64,000 nt of DNA from Gliomastix tumulicola (GCA_001599755.1 BCHX01000003.1:3197289-3261288), one strand, 5' to 3'; shown: positions 34,415 through 44,803, counted from the stretch's first letter. Numbers and translations are program-made. Notes: a model not told the origin generated them from the sequence alone.

Positions 34415-35802
34415 ATGGCTGAGCAATTGATCCTCAAGGGCACCCTGGAGGGCCATGTACGTTTCCCTGCCTCTGCAGAACGCGAGCTTCCATGATATCG
34501 TGATCGAGTTGCATGCTGACATGTAGTCACAGAACGGCTGGGTCACCAGCTTGGCCACCTCGATGGAGAAGTATGTCGTCCTTTCCGAGCTCCAATACGC
34601 CCTACGCATGCCTCCTAACACGCTTCGCTCTATAGCCCTAACATGCTGCTCTCCGCCTCTCGAGACAAGACCCTGATCATCTGGAACCTCACCCGCGACG
34701 AGACCCAGTACGGCTACCCCAAGCGATCGCTCAAGGGCCACTCCCACATCGTCTCCGACTGTGTATGTTGAGCCAGAACTGCTGTTGATGATGGAATGGA
34801 CACCAGCTGAGACTTGGAACAGGTGATCTCGTCCGACGGTGCTTACGCCCTCTCTGCCTCCTGGGACAAGACCCTCCGTCTCTGGGAGCTTGCTACCGGC
34901 ACCACCACCCGCCGATTCGTTGGCCACACTAACGATGTGCTCTCCGTCTCCTTCTCTGCCGACAACCGCCAGATTGTTTCCGGCTCCCGCGACCGCACCA
35001 TCAAGCTCTGGAACACTCTTGGTGACTGCAAGTACACCATCACCGAGAAGGGCCACACCGAGTGGGTTAGCTGCGTTCGCTTCAGCCCCAACCCCCAGAA
35101 CCCCGTGATTGTCTCCTCCGGCTGGGACAAGCTCGTCAAGGTACGTTCCACCTGCAGCAAGATGTGCTTCACCCTCCACTCCGGGTTCTCTCCAGGACCC
35201 TCCACATGATGCTCTGCAAAATCTCAAGTATTTGCTACTTCAGAGCCTTTCCAAGGCCATGAGACAAACAATTCACCATTGCCCTGATCCTCCCTCTTTC
35301 TCCACGCTCAGATATGGCACAACCGCCTCGGCCTCTTATCAGAGATCGAACTCGTGGGCTAACGACGAGCAAATAGGTTTGGGAACTCAGCACCTGCAAG
35401 CTCCAGACCGACCACATCGGCCACACCGGCTACATCAACACCGTTACCATCTCCCCTGATGGTTCTCTCTGCGCCTCCGGCGGCAAGGATGGTACCACCA
35501 TGCTTTGGGACCTTAACGAGTCCAAGCACCTCTACTCCCTCAACGCCAACGACGAGATCCACGCCCTCGTCTTCTCCCCCAACCGCTACTGGCTCTGCGC
35601 TGCCACCTCCAGCAGCATCATCATTTTCGACCTCGAGAAGAAGTCCAAGGTCGACGAGCTCAAGCCCGAGTTCCCCACCGTCGGCAAGAAGAGCCGGGAG
35701 CCGGAGTGCGTCTCCCTGGCCTGGTCCGCCGATGGCCAGACCCTGTTCGCTGGCTACACGGACAACATCATCCGTGCTTGGGGTGTCATGTCCAGGGCAT
35801 AA
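34415..35802 (+). CDS. CPC2: RACK1 / CPC2 / Asc1, ribosome-bound WD40 protein
   Basis: Seven-bladed WD40 protein on the head of the 40S subunit; scaffold for kinases and, in fungi, part of cross-pathway control (Neurospora cpc-2). Exons 34415-34456, 34533-34570, 34636-34762, 34823-35140, 35377-35802 give 316 aa, the exact family length. The protein begins MAEQLILKGTLEGHNGWVTS; WD blades end in SRDKTLIIWNL, SWDKTLRLWEL, SRDRTIKLWNT, GWDKLVKVWEL and GKDGTTMLWDL; the tail is WGVMSRA. Three introns are 60-76 nt, whereas the last is 236 nt and contains a probable box C/D snoRNA, as does the single intron of yeast ASC1. C-ending codon bias indicates high expression. Confidence 0.96.
35206..35287 (+). 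ncRNA. Probable intronic box C/D snoRNA, U24/snR24-like
   Basis: Inside the 236-nt last intron of RACK1. Seen: C-box-like ATGATGC (35206-35212), the element TATTTGCTACTT (35229-35240) followed by a degenerate D' (CAGA or TTCA), C'-like ATGAGAC (35259-35265), and box D CTGA (35284-35287). TATTTGCTACT is the reverse complement of AGUAGCAAAUA in conserved 25S/28S rRNA, the target of U24. Yeast ASC1 hosts snR24 (U24) in its intron, so host and guide agree. Weak points: the C box lacks its final A, I see no terminal stem directly beside the boxes, and I cannot assign the guide before box D. Exact ends are unknown. Confidence 0.68.
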
Positions 35803-36481
35803 ATGCCCGACGACGACGGCAGTTGCGGCGGGGGAGGTCACGATGGGAGACACCGGGGGGTGGATGGTTAGCAGTAGATCATGGTGGGCGTCAAACGGCT
35901 GGTTTACTCTTTTGTCACTTATGAAAACATGGACACAGGGGAGAGCCTGGTCTACCAGATTAAGGACATGAAACATGGAACATGAAGCATGTGCTGGCTC
36001 ACGGGGGCCCCGGAAAGCACCGGGCATCATGATTTCTTGTCCAATGAAAAGAAAGAACAATGACCAATTTCCTTGACTTGTTAGTTTGTACCTATGCGTA
36101 GGCTCCATGGACTTTCGTCGTCTTAGAATGCTGCACAGGGCCGTACCCTCCTGCTACTCCTAGTTGCAAGCAGGTATATGATTACACGTAGATATGTAAA
36201 CCCATTAGAACAAGTTCCCATAGGCCGATTCAAACACAAACAAGTAGGTATATGTCACGAGGAACGAACTGGCTGTCAGCTGCAGGAACCGATCTGTCAA
36301 AAAGCATCAAGCCTTCTTTCACTATGTATGTACTGCATCTTATGTACGAGACAGATCTGATGTAGCGAGAAACAGGAGGTACATACAGAAGTGTGTCCGT
36401 TTTGAAATATATACGAGTAAATATGGGCAGTCAGGGAAGTACTAGCGAATGACACCCAACTCAAATCCCGTCACGCAACCC
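35803..36481. other. Convergent 3' flanks (RACK1 / GH6)
   Basis: No credible gene. The right part, about 36,080-36,480, is A+T-richer. Presumably the two 3' UTRs. Confidence 0.6.
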
Positions 36482-37790
36482 TTAGATAGGAGGGTTGGCA
36501 TTCTCAATCAGCATCTCGAAGTACGCCTGGTTCCACTGGCCAGCCTCGGGCGACGGCTGGTAGGCGTCGGCCTTACCGCAGAACTCGTCAAATCGGACGG
36601 CAGAAGGGTCGGAGGTACCATCGGACTCGCCGCCAGGCTTGACCCAGACAAAGGCGTCGGCATGGGGGCTGTCGACGTTAGACGTCGGGCGCGGGCCAAA
36701 GCCAGCATCGACGACGTTGCACCAGTCTCCCCACTCCAGACGACCGCCAGGGTTACCGGAGCGGCCCGTATCGACGATGGCGTTGCCGGGCATGCCCGCA
36801 GCCTCGAGCTCGGGGCTGAAGAGCTCCAGGTAGAGCTTCTCGTTCTGGGCCTTATTGTACTGGGCATCAGGGTCGCCAGAGAACTCGCCGGGGACCTGGT
36901 CCCACTGGTTCCAGCCCGCGACGTTGACAGCGATACCACGGAGCTGCGAGGGGCTGCCGGCGTCAAGGTAGACCTGGGCGAGCTCCTGGGCACCAGGCTT
37001 GAGATTGTCGTTCCAGCCCAGCCAGCCGCCGTGACCAGCGTCGATGTACTGCACAACGTTGGGCAGGTTCAGGGTCGAGATGGCGTAGGCCACACCCTCG
37101 CGGTAGCCAGCAGCAGAGTCCTGGCACGACTGGAGGTCGATGTTGGTCACGAGGTTGGGGAGCGAGTCGGGCTCAATGACCAGCGCGAAGGCCTGGTTGG
37201 GGTAGGCCTTGATGATGTCGGCGATGGCTGGAGAGCATGTCAGCGCAAGAACGGCCGACGGCACACAGGCACAGGGGCAGTCATACCATCAACGAACTCG
37301 GTCTTGTAGCGTTCAATGGCACCGACGGGCAGCTCTCCGTTGGATGCTTTAGCCGCGCAGTCGCGCCCAGGAAGATCATAGACGACAAGGCCAAAGATCT
37401 CGCCGCAAGCGACGCCCTGGAGAGCGGGCTCGATGCGGTCGATGTTGGCAATGGTGTCGCTGTGCGCAGGAGGGTCAGCTTGGCCTGTGGCACGCCGCCA
37501 GGGGAAACACGCTCGAAGACTCACGCCCAGAGGAAGGTTCCAATGTCAGCAACACGCAGGGCAGCCTCGGCGGCTGGGCCACTCATGTTAGCAGCGGCAG
37601 CCTCGACCTCGGAGCGGTAGAAGCTGTTGGCGTGGAGCGTGTAGTCGGTCCAGACGTTGGTGCTGGCATCGAGCTCAACAGGGGCGTCGCAAGGCCCAGG
37701 GCTCTGGCGACGCATGTTCTTGATGGCCGACGAGGGGGCGCCGATGGCACCAGCCGCGAAGGCGACGAGAGTGGCGGCTGAGATCTTCAT
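36482..37790 (-). CDS. GH6 cellobiohydrolase/endoglucanase without CBM1
   Basis: Secreted inverting beta-1,4-glucanase attacking cellulose. Exons 37790-37525, 37459-37287, 37227-36482 give 394 aa. Residues 1-18 are a signal peptide (MKISAATLVAFAAGAIGA); the catalytic domain begins almost at once, so there is no cellulose-binding module or linker. GH6 signatures: VVYDLPGRDCAAKASNGE (contains the catalytic-acid Asp), LVIEPDSLPNLVTN, YIDAGHGGWLGW, GRSGNPGGRLEWGDWCN and FVWVKPGGESDGTSD. The stretches between them align well in order with the Trichoderma Cel6A catalytic domain, favouring cellobiohydrolase, but endoglucanase cannot be excluded without loop comparison. The Cys of GGECDG in Cel6A is Ser here. 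Introns are 65 and 59 nt. Confidence 0.92.
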
Positions 37791-37882
37791 GTCTGCGGAT
37801 GTTGTGACGAGTGGTTAGGAGGCTACTCGGATGAGGTCTGTCTGTACTGCGAGGGAGGAGCAGCAGGAGGGACAGACGCCGG

Positions 37883-37890
37883 TTTATATA
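37883..37890 (-). promoter_or_regulatory. TATA box of the GH6 gene
   Basis: TATATAAA on the minus strand, about 93-100 nt upstream of the GH6 start codon, the usual place for a regulated cellulase gene. Confidence 0.6.
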
Positions 37891-38765
37891 GCAGTCACTC
37901 GGCCCTCCTACCGTCATAGCATCGTGAACGGAGGCTCACGTAGCGACAAGATCTACACCCGGAGATTTGTCGACGGCGTCAACCCTCCGCAGTGCGCTTT
38001 AGGGCAAGTAGAGACATCGTCCATCATCCACCGTGACGAACTGGCGCGTCTCGGGCGTCAGGTACCACGGCAGAAGCAGTCCGTCTCCCATTGGCCAGAT
38101 GTTTGCCCGCGCCAGGGGCAGGCGGAGCGAGAGTTGGAGGAGGCAAAGCCGCCGCCGTCGGGGAAATAAATTGCGTTGAGCTCTTTAGAGAGGATAATAT
38201 CGCCAGGCACGCATCCACTCGGAAGCAAGACCAGGTTTCGCCAAACAGGATAGGATGGTGTGACGACGCGCCGCACAGCGTGCTGAGAGACGGACGGTGG
38301 GTGGAAGTTCGGCATAATGCCAATATCGAGCACCCAGGCTGTATATGCAGGTCTGTCGATCATTGCCGGATTCCGGTGTGGGAGCCGGGGTCCCTTCTGC
38401 TCCGTCCTCGTCTGGTCCCTTCTTGGCCATAGCCCGGCGCAGCAAAGGACGAGCAAACAGGCGGATGATCCGGGGTAATCCGGCTGATGTCAGTCGATAT
38501 AGCACCCATTGGCGGCGTGTCGCAGCATTGGCAGGCATTGGCAAAAAGCCCCCCCTCTCCACAGGCCACGACAGGCAAAGAGTGACGCCGCGCTGGCGCC
38601 GCATCCTCCCCCAGAACCTAACACTTGACCCAGTGTCCATGAGGCCGCTGCCCCTTGCTTTTCCGTCCTTGCATGCCCTCCCTCTCTGACCCCAGCGAGT
38701 CGGGAGGGCACGAGGTTCCGGGACAAGCCCTACAGCGTCACACGCGCTTCCCTCCAGTTGCCCTG

Positions 38766-38772
38766 TTTAGCC
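38766..38772 (-). promoter_or_regulatory. Candidate XlnR/Xyr1 site (GGCTAAA)
   Basis: GGCTAAA on the minus strand, about 980 bp upstream of the GH6 start. It matches the consensus of the fungal (hemi)cellulase activator exactly, but seven bases in a 1.5-kb spacer can occur by chance. Confidence 0.3.
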
Positions 38773-39289
38773 ACGGAATCAGGGGCCGTCGGCACTACTG
38801 CCTCCCAGTGAACCCTCACTGGTGATATGATGTCCCTCTTCGATCAGCCAAGGCGCTGCATGCGGGGTTGGCAATACCGGGACCTAAACGTGTTCAGGAA
38901 GACCCATCCCTGGAAACACACGGCACTTCCATGCCATCAAGACACATCGAGAAAATGAAACGCACGGAGGAGGAAGCAGGGGCATATTCGTCTTGTCATT
39001 CTCTTTGCTAGCTTTGGGGTGACAGTCAGCTGCGACCCAGGTAATCATCCGAGATTCCCACCGTAGGCGAGGAGTTTGGCCTCTAGTTGGCCATGGGCAA
39101 GGCCACTCCCAGCCGGCTTTTAATATACATGATAAATCAACACGGTGGCGACATGAAACGTACCACCTCTCGAGGCCCCCCGAAACCTTGCAGGGTGATT
39201 CGTGCCGCGCCGGCATTTAGGATGCCCTGGTTGTAGGATCCCACCATCTCATCGTTTTTGTCGTGTCCCGGCCCTTTAAGCTCTTAAGC

Positions 39290-40474
39290 TTACATGAAGG
39301 GTGGTAGCGAGTATGGGTACCCTCCATTCTTGATGCGGAAGATACTCAACAGGAAGCTGTAAAGTACGAAAAGAATGCCACCCCAGGCAAACACAGCAAC
39401 CTGCTGGGACCGCACATCCGCAATACGGGGCACGCGAAGAGCCAATGAGATAGTGCAGAGCGAGAGAAGGCCATCTAGCACAAATTAGCAAACATATCTT
39501 TCAATCATGGTTGTCAGGGCTGAGGACTTACAAATCGCCGCCACGACCTGAGTCTCAAGCCCATACTGGCTCTGGAAGCTCCCAGCAAAGTAGCTGATGC
39601 CGCCCTTGCCATCGCCAGCCACATAAGGAACCTTGCGGATGTGGTTGAACATGTGACCGCTCGTGAAAAGGAGGATGGAGATCAAGCTAATGGAGGCCCA
39701 GATACTCCGATTCTGTACGACGGGAAGGACATACGGCCAGGCCGTCGCCAGGGCCGTGCCTCCTCCCAGGACGATAGTCACCGTTACAATCCATTTCATC
39801 CAGTTAATGGGTCGTCGAATGGGGGGGTGCGGTCGGTCGGGAAGCTGTCGCGACACCCAGTTGTGCACCTGCTCCGCAGTCGGCGGCCTAGAATCAGTTA
39901 GACATGACCTGCGTCTTGGTGACAACACTATGCCGCGTCAGGGTAAAACAGCGACTCAATCACGCACCCGTTTGTGAAGTCGTATCGCAGGGGTTCTGGG
40001 GAAGCCACAGCATGAGGGCCTTCCGTCGGCGGAAAGACCAACAGGACCGGAGCGGTTTGCAAGCCAAGCTATTGCCAGTGTTAGTGGACGACCAAGCACC
40101 AACAATCCTCAAAGAACCCATACCGAGAGGAAAATGTCCCTGCCGTCAATAAAGTCCAAGGTCCCAAACAGGAGGCGAGATTCGGCGTTCCTGTCTCCCT
40201 GAGTCCAGCTCTTGGCCAGCAGGTTGTACTCGGGTTGGAATTCGCGGCATAGCTGGCAGGCGAATCGGGTTTCCAGAGCTGTCAAGAGTACAGCGACAGA
40301 GTAGTCGCGCGAGCCGGTCGTAAGCGCCTTGTAGGAGGTCTCGGAGAGCTTCAATGGCGAAGAGCTCAACGATTTCGCATGGTAAGCTTGAAATTGGTCG
40401 GCGGGCGCTTTCCGAGCCCCCAAGGCCCCTGCAACCAGGAAGGCGGCCGAAAGAAGAATCGATCCGATCCGCAT
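39290..40474 (-). CDS. OST3: Oligosaccharyltransferase subunit Ost3/Ost6
   Basis: ER membrane oxidoreductase subunit of the N-glycosylation complex; holds substrate proteins through transient disulfides. Exons 40474-40124, 40068-39968, 39887-39532, 39474-39290 give 330 aa. Residues 1-19 are a signal peptide (MRIGSILLSAAFLVAGALG). The lumenal thioredoxin-like domain carries the redox motif CQLC (FACQLCREFQPEY). Four hydrophobic segments follow, with the family landmarks TSGHMFNHIRKVPY and the tail FRIKNGGYPYSLPPFM. Introns are 55, 80 and 57 nt, the first with an ACTAACA branch point. One protein probably serves for both yeast paralogues Ost3 and Ost6. Confidence 0.92.
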
Positions 40475-41056
40475 CTCGTCGGCCTGCTCCTGTTCTCAGG
40501 CAATTGAATCGATTCGTCCCGTGGCGGTGCTGATGTGGAAGTGGTCAAACAGGAACCGGCGTTGAAGTTGAGTTTCAACCGTTGGCACCTGTATTTGAAT
40601 GGTCAGCCAGGAGGAAAGAACACGTACCTGCGTAGGAACGGAGTTGGAGCTCTGGGTAAAAGCGGGGCCCGTATCTCTAGGGTAGGGTGGGGTGGGGTGA
40701 CACCCTACACGAAGTCCATTAATGGACCCGGGGTTGTTTGGTTAGAACGCGGTTTCCGACGATGTCAATAACCTCCCACTTCTTACAGATTCGCAGCTCC
40801 AACCATGCCAATGGGCACCTATAGATAGGCCTTACCATGTTCGCATATTATATTCATATAGGACGAGATCAATCCGAATTCGAATCCTAAGACACTCATT
40901 CACCCGAGATTCGACGTCGTACAATTTGCTTCGTCCGCAAGCGCTGCCTTGCGGCTAACGCGACACGCACCCTATCACCGCCATGGCCGTTGATACACGC
41001 AATTCCCACGAGGCATGTATGCTCCGTCTAAATTCCATATAGTCGTCTATTAACCG
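40475..41056. other. Divergent promoter region (OST3 / coiled-coil gene)
   Basis: No gene. An ATG at 40983 opens a 10-codon peptide before a gtatgc donor-like site, but no acceptor joins it in frame to the downstream coding sequence. Confidence 0.5.
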
Positions 41057-42754
41057 ATGCAGCAGCACTTCATTCTCATCCACGACCTTGATCTAAAACA
41101 CCAAGGCTACCTTCACCAGATTGAGCTGACGCAACGCGACGAGAATATTCGACGGTTAACAATACGCCTTCTACTTCTACGCGACAATGCGGCCTCCTTA
41201 CAAGATAGAATATCTACCCAAGAGCAAGAATATCGCCAATTAATACGACAACGCGACCAAATCGCACAAGCCTTGAACCAAGCTGAGGCGACGACTGATC
41301 AGTGCAAAGCGCGAATCGAAAAACAAAACAACGATATCGCTCATCTGAAAGTACGCCAGTCTACTCTAGTTTTCCACAGCATCGCTAACAATCCCGTACA
41401 GAGCCGCGTTCAGTCACAAGGCGAGACAGCGCAAGAATCGACCAAGCTCACCCAAGAGAAGCTCTCCCTTTCCAAGGAATCGGATCGATTACGGAAAGAA
41501 TTAGAGCATCTAAAGTCACAGATTGCCAATCACCAATCAGTGGTGGCCGAAAAGCTCGATTTACAACGCCAGCTCGACACCTTAGAGGTAGAACTTGCAA
41601 ACGAGAAACGGTCTAAGCGACGCGCACAGGAAAAGGAAGACCATGCCTTAGACGAACTTCGCAACAGGGCCGACGAGGCCGAAAAACGACTGGCCTCGGA
41701 GAAGAAGGAGCGGGAGAAGATGCAGAGAAGCCATGACTTAGTGCTCGCCGAGGCTCACGGAGAAAGGGAAAGAGTCGAGGAGCGAGTCGCTGGTCTTCAG
41801 ACCAAGCTCAAGAGGGCTCATTCTGACCTCGATGATACCAGATCCGAGCTCGCGCGGTGCCGAGCTGATCTCGAGGAGGCCAGATCCTCTGCCATACGGC
41901 CCAAAGCAATGACCAGCAACTCAGTGGTGAATCGCAAGCGCCCGTTAGCGCAGCAACCCAAGGAATCAGTCCCGATACTAACCCCGGAGGTTGACCGCGT
42001 ATCTTTGCAACGACCAGCCAAGAAGCGTGGAATAGAGCACTCGATATTGGGCGAGAAGTCGACGTTCTCGGTCACACCCTTTCTTAACCGGAGCAAAGAT
42101 GACTCATTTGGAGCACAAGCAAGGCGTCCCTCCATAATTGACGACAGAGATGGAACTGCAGACGAGTTAGTTGAAGACAACGAACGCTCTGAGTCAGGGT
42201 CCAGCAAGTCCAGTGATGAGGAGTCTGGTCTGAAGCCTCAGAGCGGCGCTCTCGGCCCTAAAACATCGTCGCAAAAACCTCGAGGTCGGCCTAAGAAAGC
42301 AGGCCCTACCACAGCGGCTCCAGCCCGGAAGAGAGGCCAAATCACACGCCCAGGGGCAGCGGGCAAGTCAACATCTCTTGCATCCAAGAAGAGGATCGCG
42401 CCACACGATATAGATGATGATGGCTCTGAGGGCGGAACCCCCCCTGAGGCTATGCCGGGCAAGTCAACAACATCCGTCTCAGTTGCGCCTGCAATGGACG
42501 TGAGTGTAATGGCCGGGCCGGGCGATAAGCCGGCTATGAAGAAGGTACGCAAGTTCGTCGGCGGTCGGAATGGCACAATCTTGGATGATGACGATGGTGA
42601 AATCGATCAGCGGCAACCACCTCCAAAACCTCAGCTCAAGGGTGTCCGCAAAAGGACAGCACTAGGTGGGAGCATCGCTAGTAGTTTTGGAGGTGGTGGG
42701 TTCTCGCCTCTCAAGAAGCAGAGACGCGGGCTGAACGCAAGCTTTTTAGCATAA
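41057..42754 (+). CDS. Coiled-coil protein with disordered basic tail, possibly Lrs4/Mde4-like
   Basis: Exons 41057-41350 and 41402-42754 give 548 aa. Residues about 20-275 form a long heptad-rich coiled coil (e.g. LRKELEHLKSQIANHQ, DALDEL-type heptads and RAHSDLDDTRSELARC). The rest is low-complexity, Ser/Lys/Asp-rich, with an AT-hook-like KPRGRPKKAG and a conserved-looking end FSPLKKQRRGLNASFLA. Coiled coil plus basic tail recalls the monopolin/kinetochore subunit Lrs4/Mde4, but I am not certain. The 51-nt intron (gtacgc...cgctaac...tacag) is in frame without a stop, so retention would add 17 residues. The first 600 nt use many TTA, ATA and CGA codons, unlike the highly expressed neighbours. 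Confidence 0.7.
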   Translation: MQQHFILIHDLDLKHQGYLHQIELTQRDENIRRLTIRLLLLRDNAASLQDRISTQEQEYRQLIRQRDQIAQALNQAEATTDQCKARIEKQNNDIAHLKVRQSTLVFHSIANNPVQSRVQSQGETAQESTKLTQEKLSLSKESDRLRKELEHLKSQIANHQSVVAEKLDLQRQLDTLEVELANEKRSKRRAQEKEDHALDELRNRADEAEKRLASEKKEREKMQRSHDLVLAEAHGERERVEERVAGLQTKLKRAHSDLDDTRSELARCRADLEEARSSAIRPKAMTSNSVVNRKRPLAQQPKESVPILTPEVDRVSLQRPAKKRGIEHSILGEKSTFSVTPFLNRSKDDSFGAQARRPSIIDDRDGTADELVEDNERSESGSSKSSDEESGLKPQSGALGPKTSSQKPRGRPKKAGPTTAAPARKRGQITRPGAAGKSTSLASKKRIAPHDIDDDGSEGGTPPEAMPGKSTTSVSVAPAMDVSVMAGPGDKPAMKKVRKFVGGRNGTILDDDDGEIDQRQPPPKPQLKGVRKRTALGGSIASSFGGGGFSPLKKQRRGLNASFLA

Positions 42755-43181
42755 GCACCGTGAGACAGTCACGATTGAGCAAGATATTTGACCTTCTTGA
42801 ATATAGGATGCTTCAGAGTTTCTTACCAACAATGGCATGGAACCATGAGCCAATCAACATCAACTAGACTAATTGATATTTGACCTACATCATTCGAATT
42901 CGCAAGCCCAAGCAGTCTTGAAAAAAAGTAAAAGTTTAGTTGGGGTTGCAAGTCGGACATACGCTATTATTATGCATGCAATCATGCACATAACAAACAT
43001 ATGTGTTCCCGTTAAGTTATTACATATGAACTAAAAAAAAAAAAAAAAAAAAAGTGAACAGTAGCCCTGAGGCAATCACGCCCGAGTCTGGCGGTTTCTT
43101 GAGGTGCTATGGGAAACGGGAAATAAGAGAAGATGAGATCGCCTGTAAAGAAATCATAGAAAACAAAAGTAAAAAATAACA
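42755..43181. other. Intergenic with a 22-nt poly(A) run
   Basis: A+T-rich, no gene. A run of about 22 A lies at 43,033-43,054. The right end holds the Pol III terminator of the tRNA. Confidence 0.6.
43171..43176 (-). terminator. RNA polymerase III terminator of tRNA-Ser
   Basis: TTTTTT on the minus strand, beginning five nucleotides after the tRNA 3' end. Confidence 0.75.
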
Positions 43182-43262
43182 CGACACCTGTGGGATTCGA
43201 ACCCACGCTCCCGAGGGAACGGGCTTAGCAGGCCCGCGCGTTAACCACTCCGCCAAAGTGCC
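43182..43262 (-). tRNA. tRNA-Ser (anticodon GCT), no intron
   Basis: 81 nt with a complete cloverleaf. The acceptor stem GGCACTT pairs with AGGTGTC (two G-U pairs) with discriminator G. D arm: GCGGAGTGGTTAACGC. The anticodon stem CGGGC/GCCCG encloses loop CTGCTAA, anticodon GCT at 43229-43227. A long variable arm (CGTTCCCTCGGGAGCG) shows it is a class II tRNA such as Ser, and the T arm is GTGGGTTCGAATCCCAC. It reads AGC/AGU serine codons. Confidence 0.96.
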
Positions 43263-43472
43263 TTGGCTTCTCCATGTAAATTTGGCTCTTGATGTTGATT
43301 ATACAGTATACCCGTAGTCTCTCCCCCAGTACATGACACCGTTAGACCCGTCTGATGCGCTCCAACGGCCCGAGCACTCATGCCCAGAAAAGGCAATTTC
43401 AATGAGCACCCAGCGACTTAGATATTCCCAGTCCAACACTTTTTTTTTTTTTCATCCAGACGAGGACAGACC

Positions 43473-44803
43473 ATGTTTGTTCTGCACAGAACTCGTCCAA
43501 AAGCCATATTATCAATACTACTGCAGGATTGCGCCTTTACTCCTGTAAGCTGGTCAAGGCCTTCATCTTCCACTTCGCGGTGGAAACAACGTCAGGGCCG
43601 TGATGCGTACGCGAGAGATGCCCGCGTCCAGGGGTTGAAAAGTCGCGCCGCCTTCAAACTGATTGAGGTGAGACCATGTGGCCAAATCACGGCAGGTCAA
43701 AAGCGTAATGTTACTGAACATCCCACAGTTAGACGCCAAACATAAGCTCTTCGCAAGAAGCCAAACAGTTGTCGATCTGGCAAGCTCCCCCTATCCTAAG
43801 CAAAAACGAAAGTCTGGCATAGACTGACATCGAGGCACAGGGTTATGCACCGGGTAGCTGGTCTCAGGCAAGCCAATGCAATACAGTTGACACCACTTGC
43901 TCACTTGCTAAGAAATTGATGCTGCAGGTTGCCGTGGAACGGACTCGTCCACATGGTCTCGTCATTGGCATAGACTTGATACCGGCACAGCCCCCACGTG
44001 GTGTCAGCACCATCCAGGGAGACTTCCTGTCACCCGCTGTGCAGGGACTCGTCAAGAATTTCGTCTTAGAGTCACATCGCCGGCAGCGACCAGCGACAGC
44101 GCCGCCGGAAGAAGATGCTGCGACCGAAGGAAGCTACCTGGAGCGCCCGAGTTACATCGACATGGAGCGCCATGCCAGCCAGAACGCAGAAGCACAATTA
44201 GACGCCGGCAGTCCCCTGCTCTACCGCGTCGTCGATGTCTGTCTCACCTATGGTCTCCCACCTTTTTGTATCTTGAGCATTTACGGACTGACACTCGTCT
44301 CACGTCGACCAGGTTGTTCTGAGTGACATGTCAGCACCCTGGGAGCAAACCTCTGGCTTCGGCGCGAACACTTTGAGTAATCCCTATCACAGGTTAATGA
44401 ACACGAGCGGCGTCGCGTTTCGCGATCACACAGGAAGCATGGTGAGTACCGGTTGCTAAGACAGAGCACGCAGGACCAACATGCTGAGCAGCCACCCATT
44501 TTTCCCACAGGATCTCTGCGCTGCTGCGTTGCAATTTGCAAGTGACACACTGCGGCCTGGGGGTCATTTTGTGTGCAAGTTTTATCAAGGGTCGGAAGAC
44601 AAGGCTCTCGAGCAGAAGGTGAAGACGTTATTTCACAGAGTTTACCGTGAGAAGCCAGATTCATCAAGAAGCGTAAGTACAAGCCGGCCATGCTATTCCC
44701 TTGGAAAGGAATCCGTTTGTTCACAACCTACCTCCAGGAAAGCAAAGAGGCATATCTTATAGGTATCAAGAGGAAGGCGGAGGTTGAATTAAAGCTGCAC
44801 TGA
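43473..44803 (+). CDS. MRM2: Mitochondrial rRNA 2'-O-methyltransferase Mrm2 (FtsJ family)
   Basis: SAM-dependent enzyme methylating a uridine in the peptidyl-transferase centre of the mitochondrial large rRNA. Seven exons, 43473-43667, 43729-43779, 43841-43867, 43928-44236, 44313-44441, 44511-44672, 44738-44803, give 312 aa. The N terminus is basic and presequence-like (MFVLHRTRPKAILSILL). The FtsJ K-D-K-E tetrad is present: Lys in SRAAFKLIE, Asp in VVLSDMSAPWEQTSG, Lys in FVCKFYQG, Glu in ESKEAYLIG. SAM motif I is VVDLGYAPGSWSQVA. The introns on both sides of the 27-nt exon 3, which encodes GYAPGSWSQ, begin with GCAAGC rather than GT, yet end in CAG and contain CTGAC/CTAAG branch points; no GT donor nearby would keep the motif. 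An insertion after GDFLSPAVQGLV is long and low in complexity. Confidence 0.87.

Larger units (their letters stand above)
37791..39289. other. Long GH6 upstream region
   Basis: 1.5 kb between the GH6 start and the OST3 stop, both on the minus strand. No credible gene. It carries the TATA box and GGCTAAA noted separately, plus several C/G runs that could serve as carbon-repressor sites; I did not single any out. Confidence 0.55.

Noticed and set aside
34076..35227. 383-codon minus-strand open frame opposite RACK1
   Set aside because: Mirror frame of a gene with strong C-ending codon bias; crosses RACK1 introns and has no family resemblance.
35359..36108. 249-codon minus-strand open frame opposite the last RACK1 exon
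   Set aside because: Antisense to the WD40 exon; low-complexity Val/Gly/Asp composition typical of a mirrored biased gene.
36449..37309. 286-codon plus-strand open frame opposite the GH6 gene
   Set aside because: Antisense shadow of a G+C-rich coding sequence; spans a GH6 intron boundary.
40983..41056. ATG at 40983 as an upstream first exon of the coiled-coil gene
   Set aside because: The gtatgc donor leaves phase 1, and every nearby acceptor leads quickly to a stop; 41057 is kept.
43033..43054. 22-nt poly(A) as evidence of a retrotransposed insertion
   Set aside because: No duplicated gene fragment precedes it and no target duplication is visible; a simple homopolymer run is enough.
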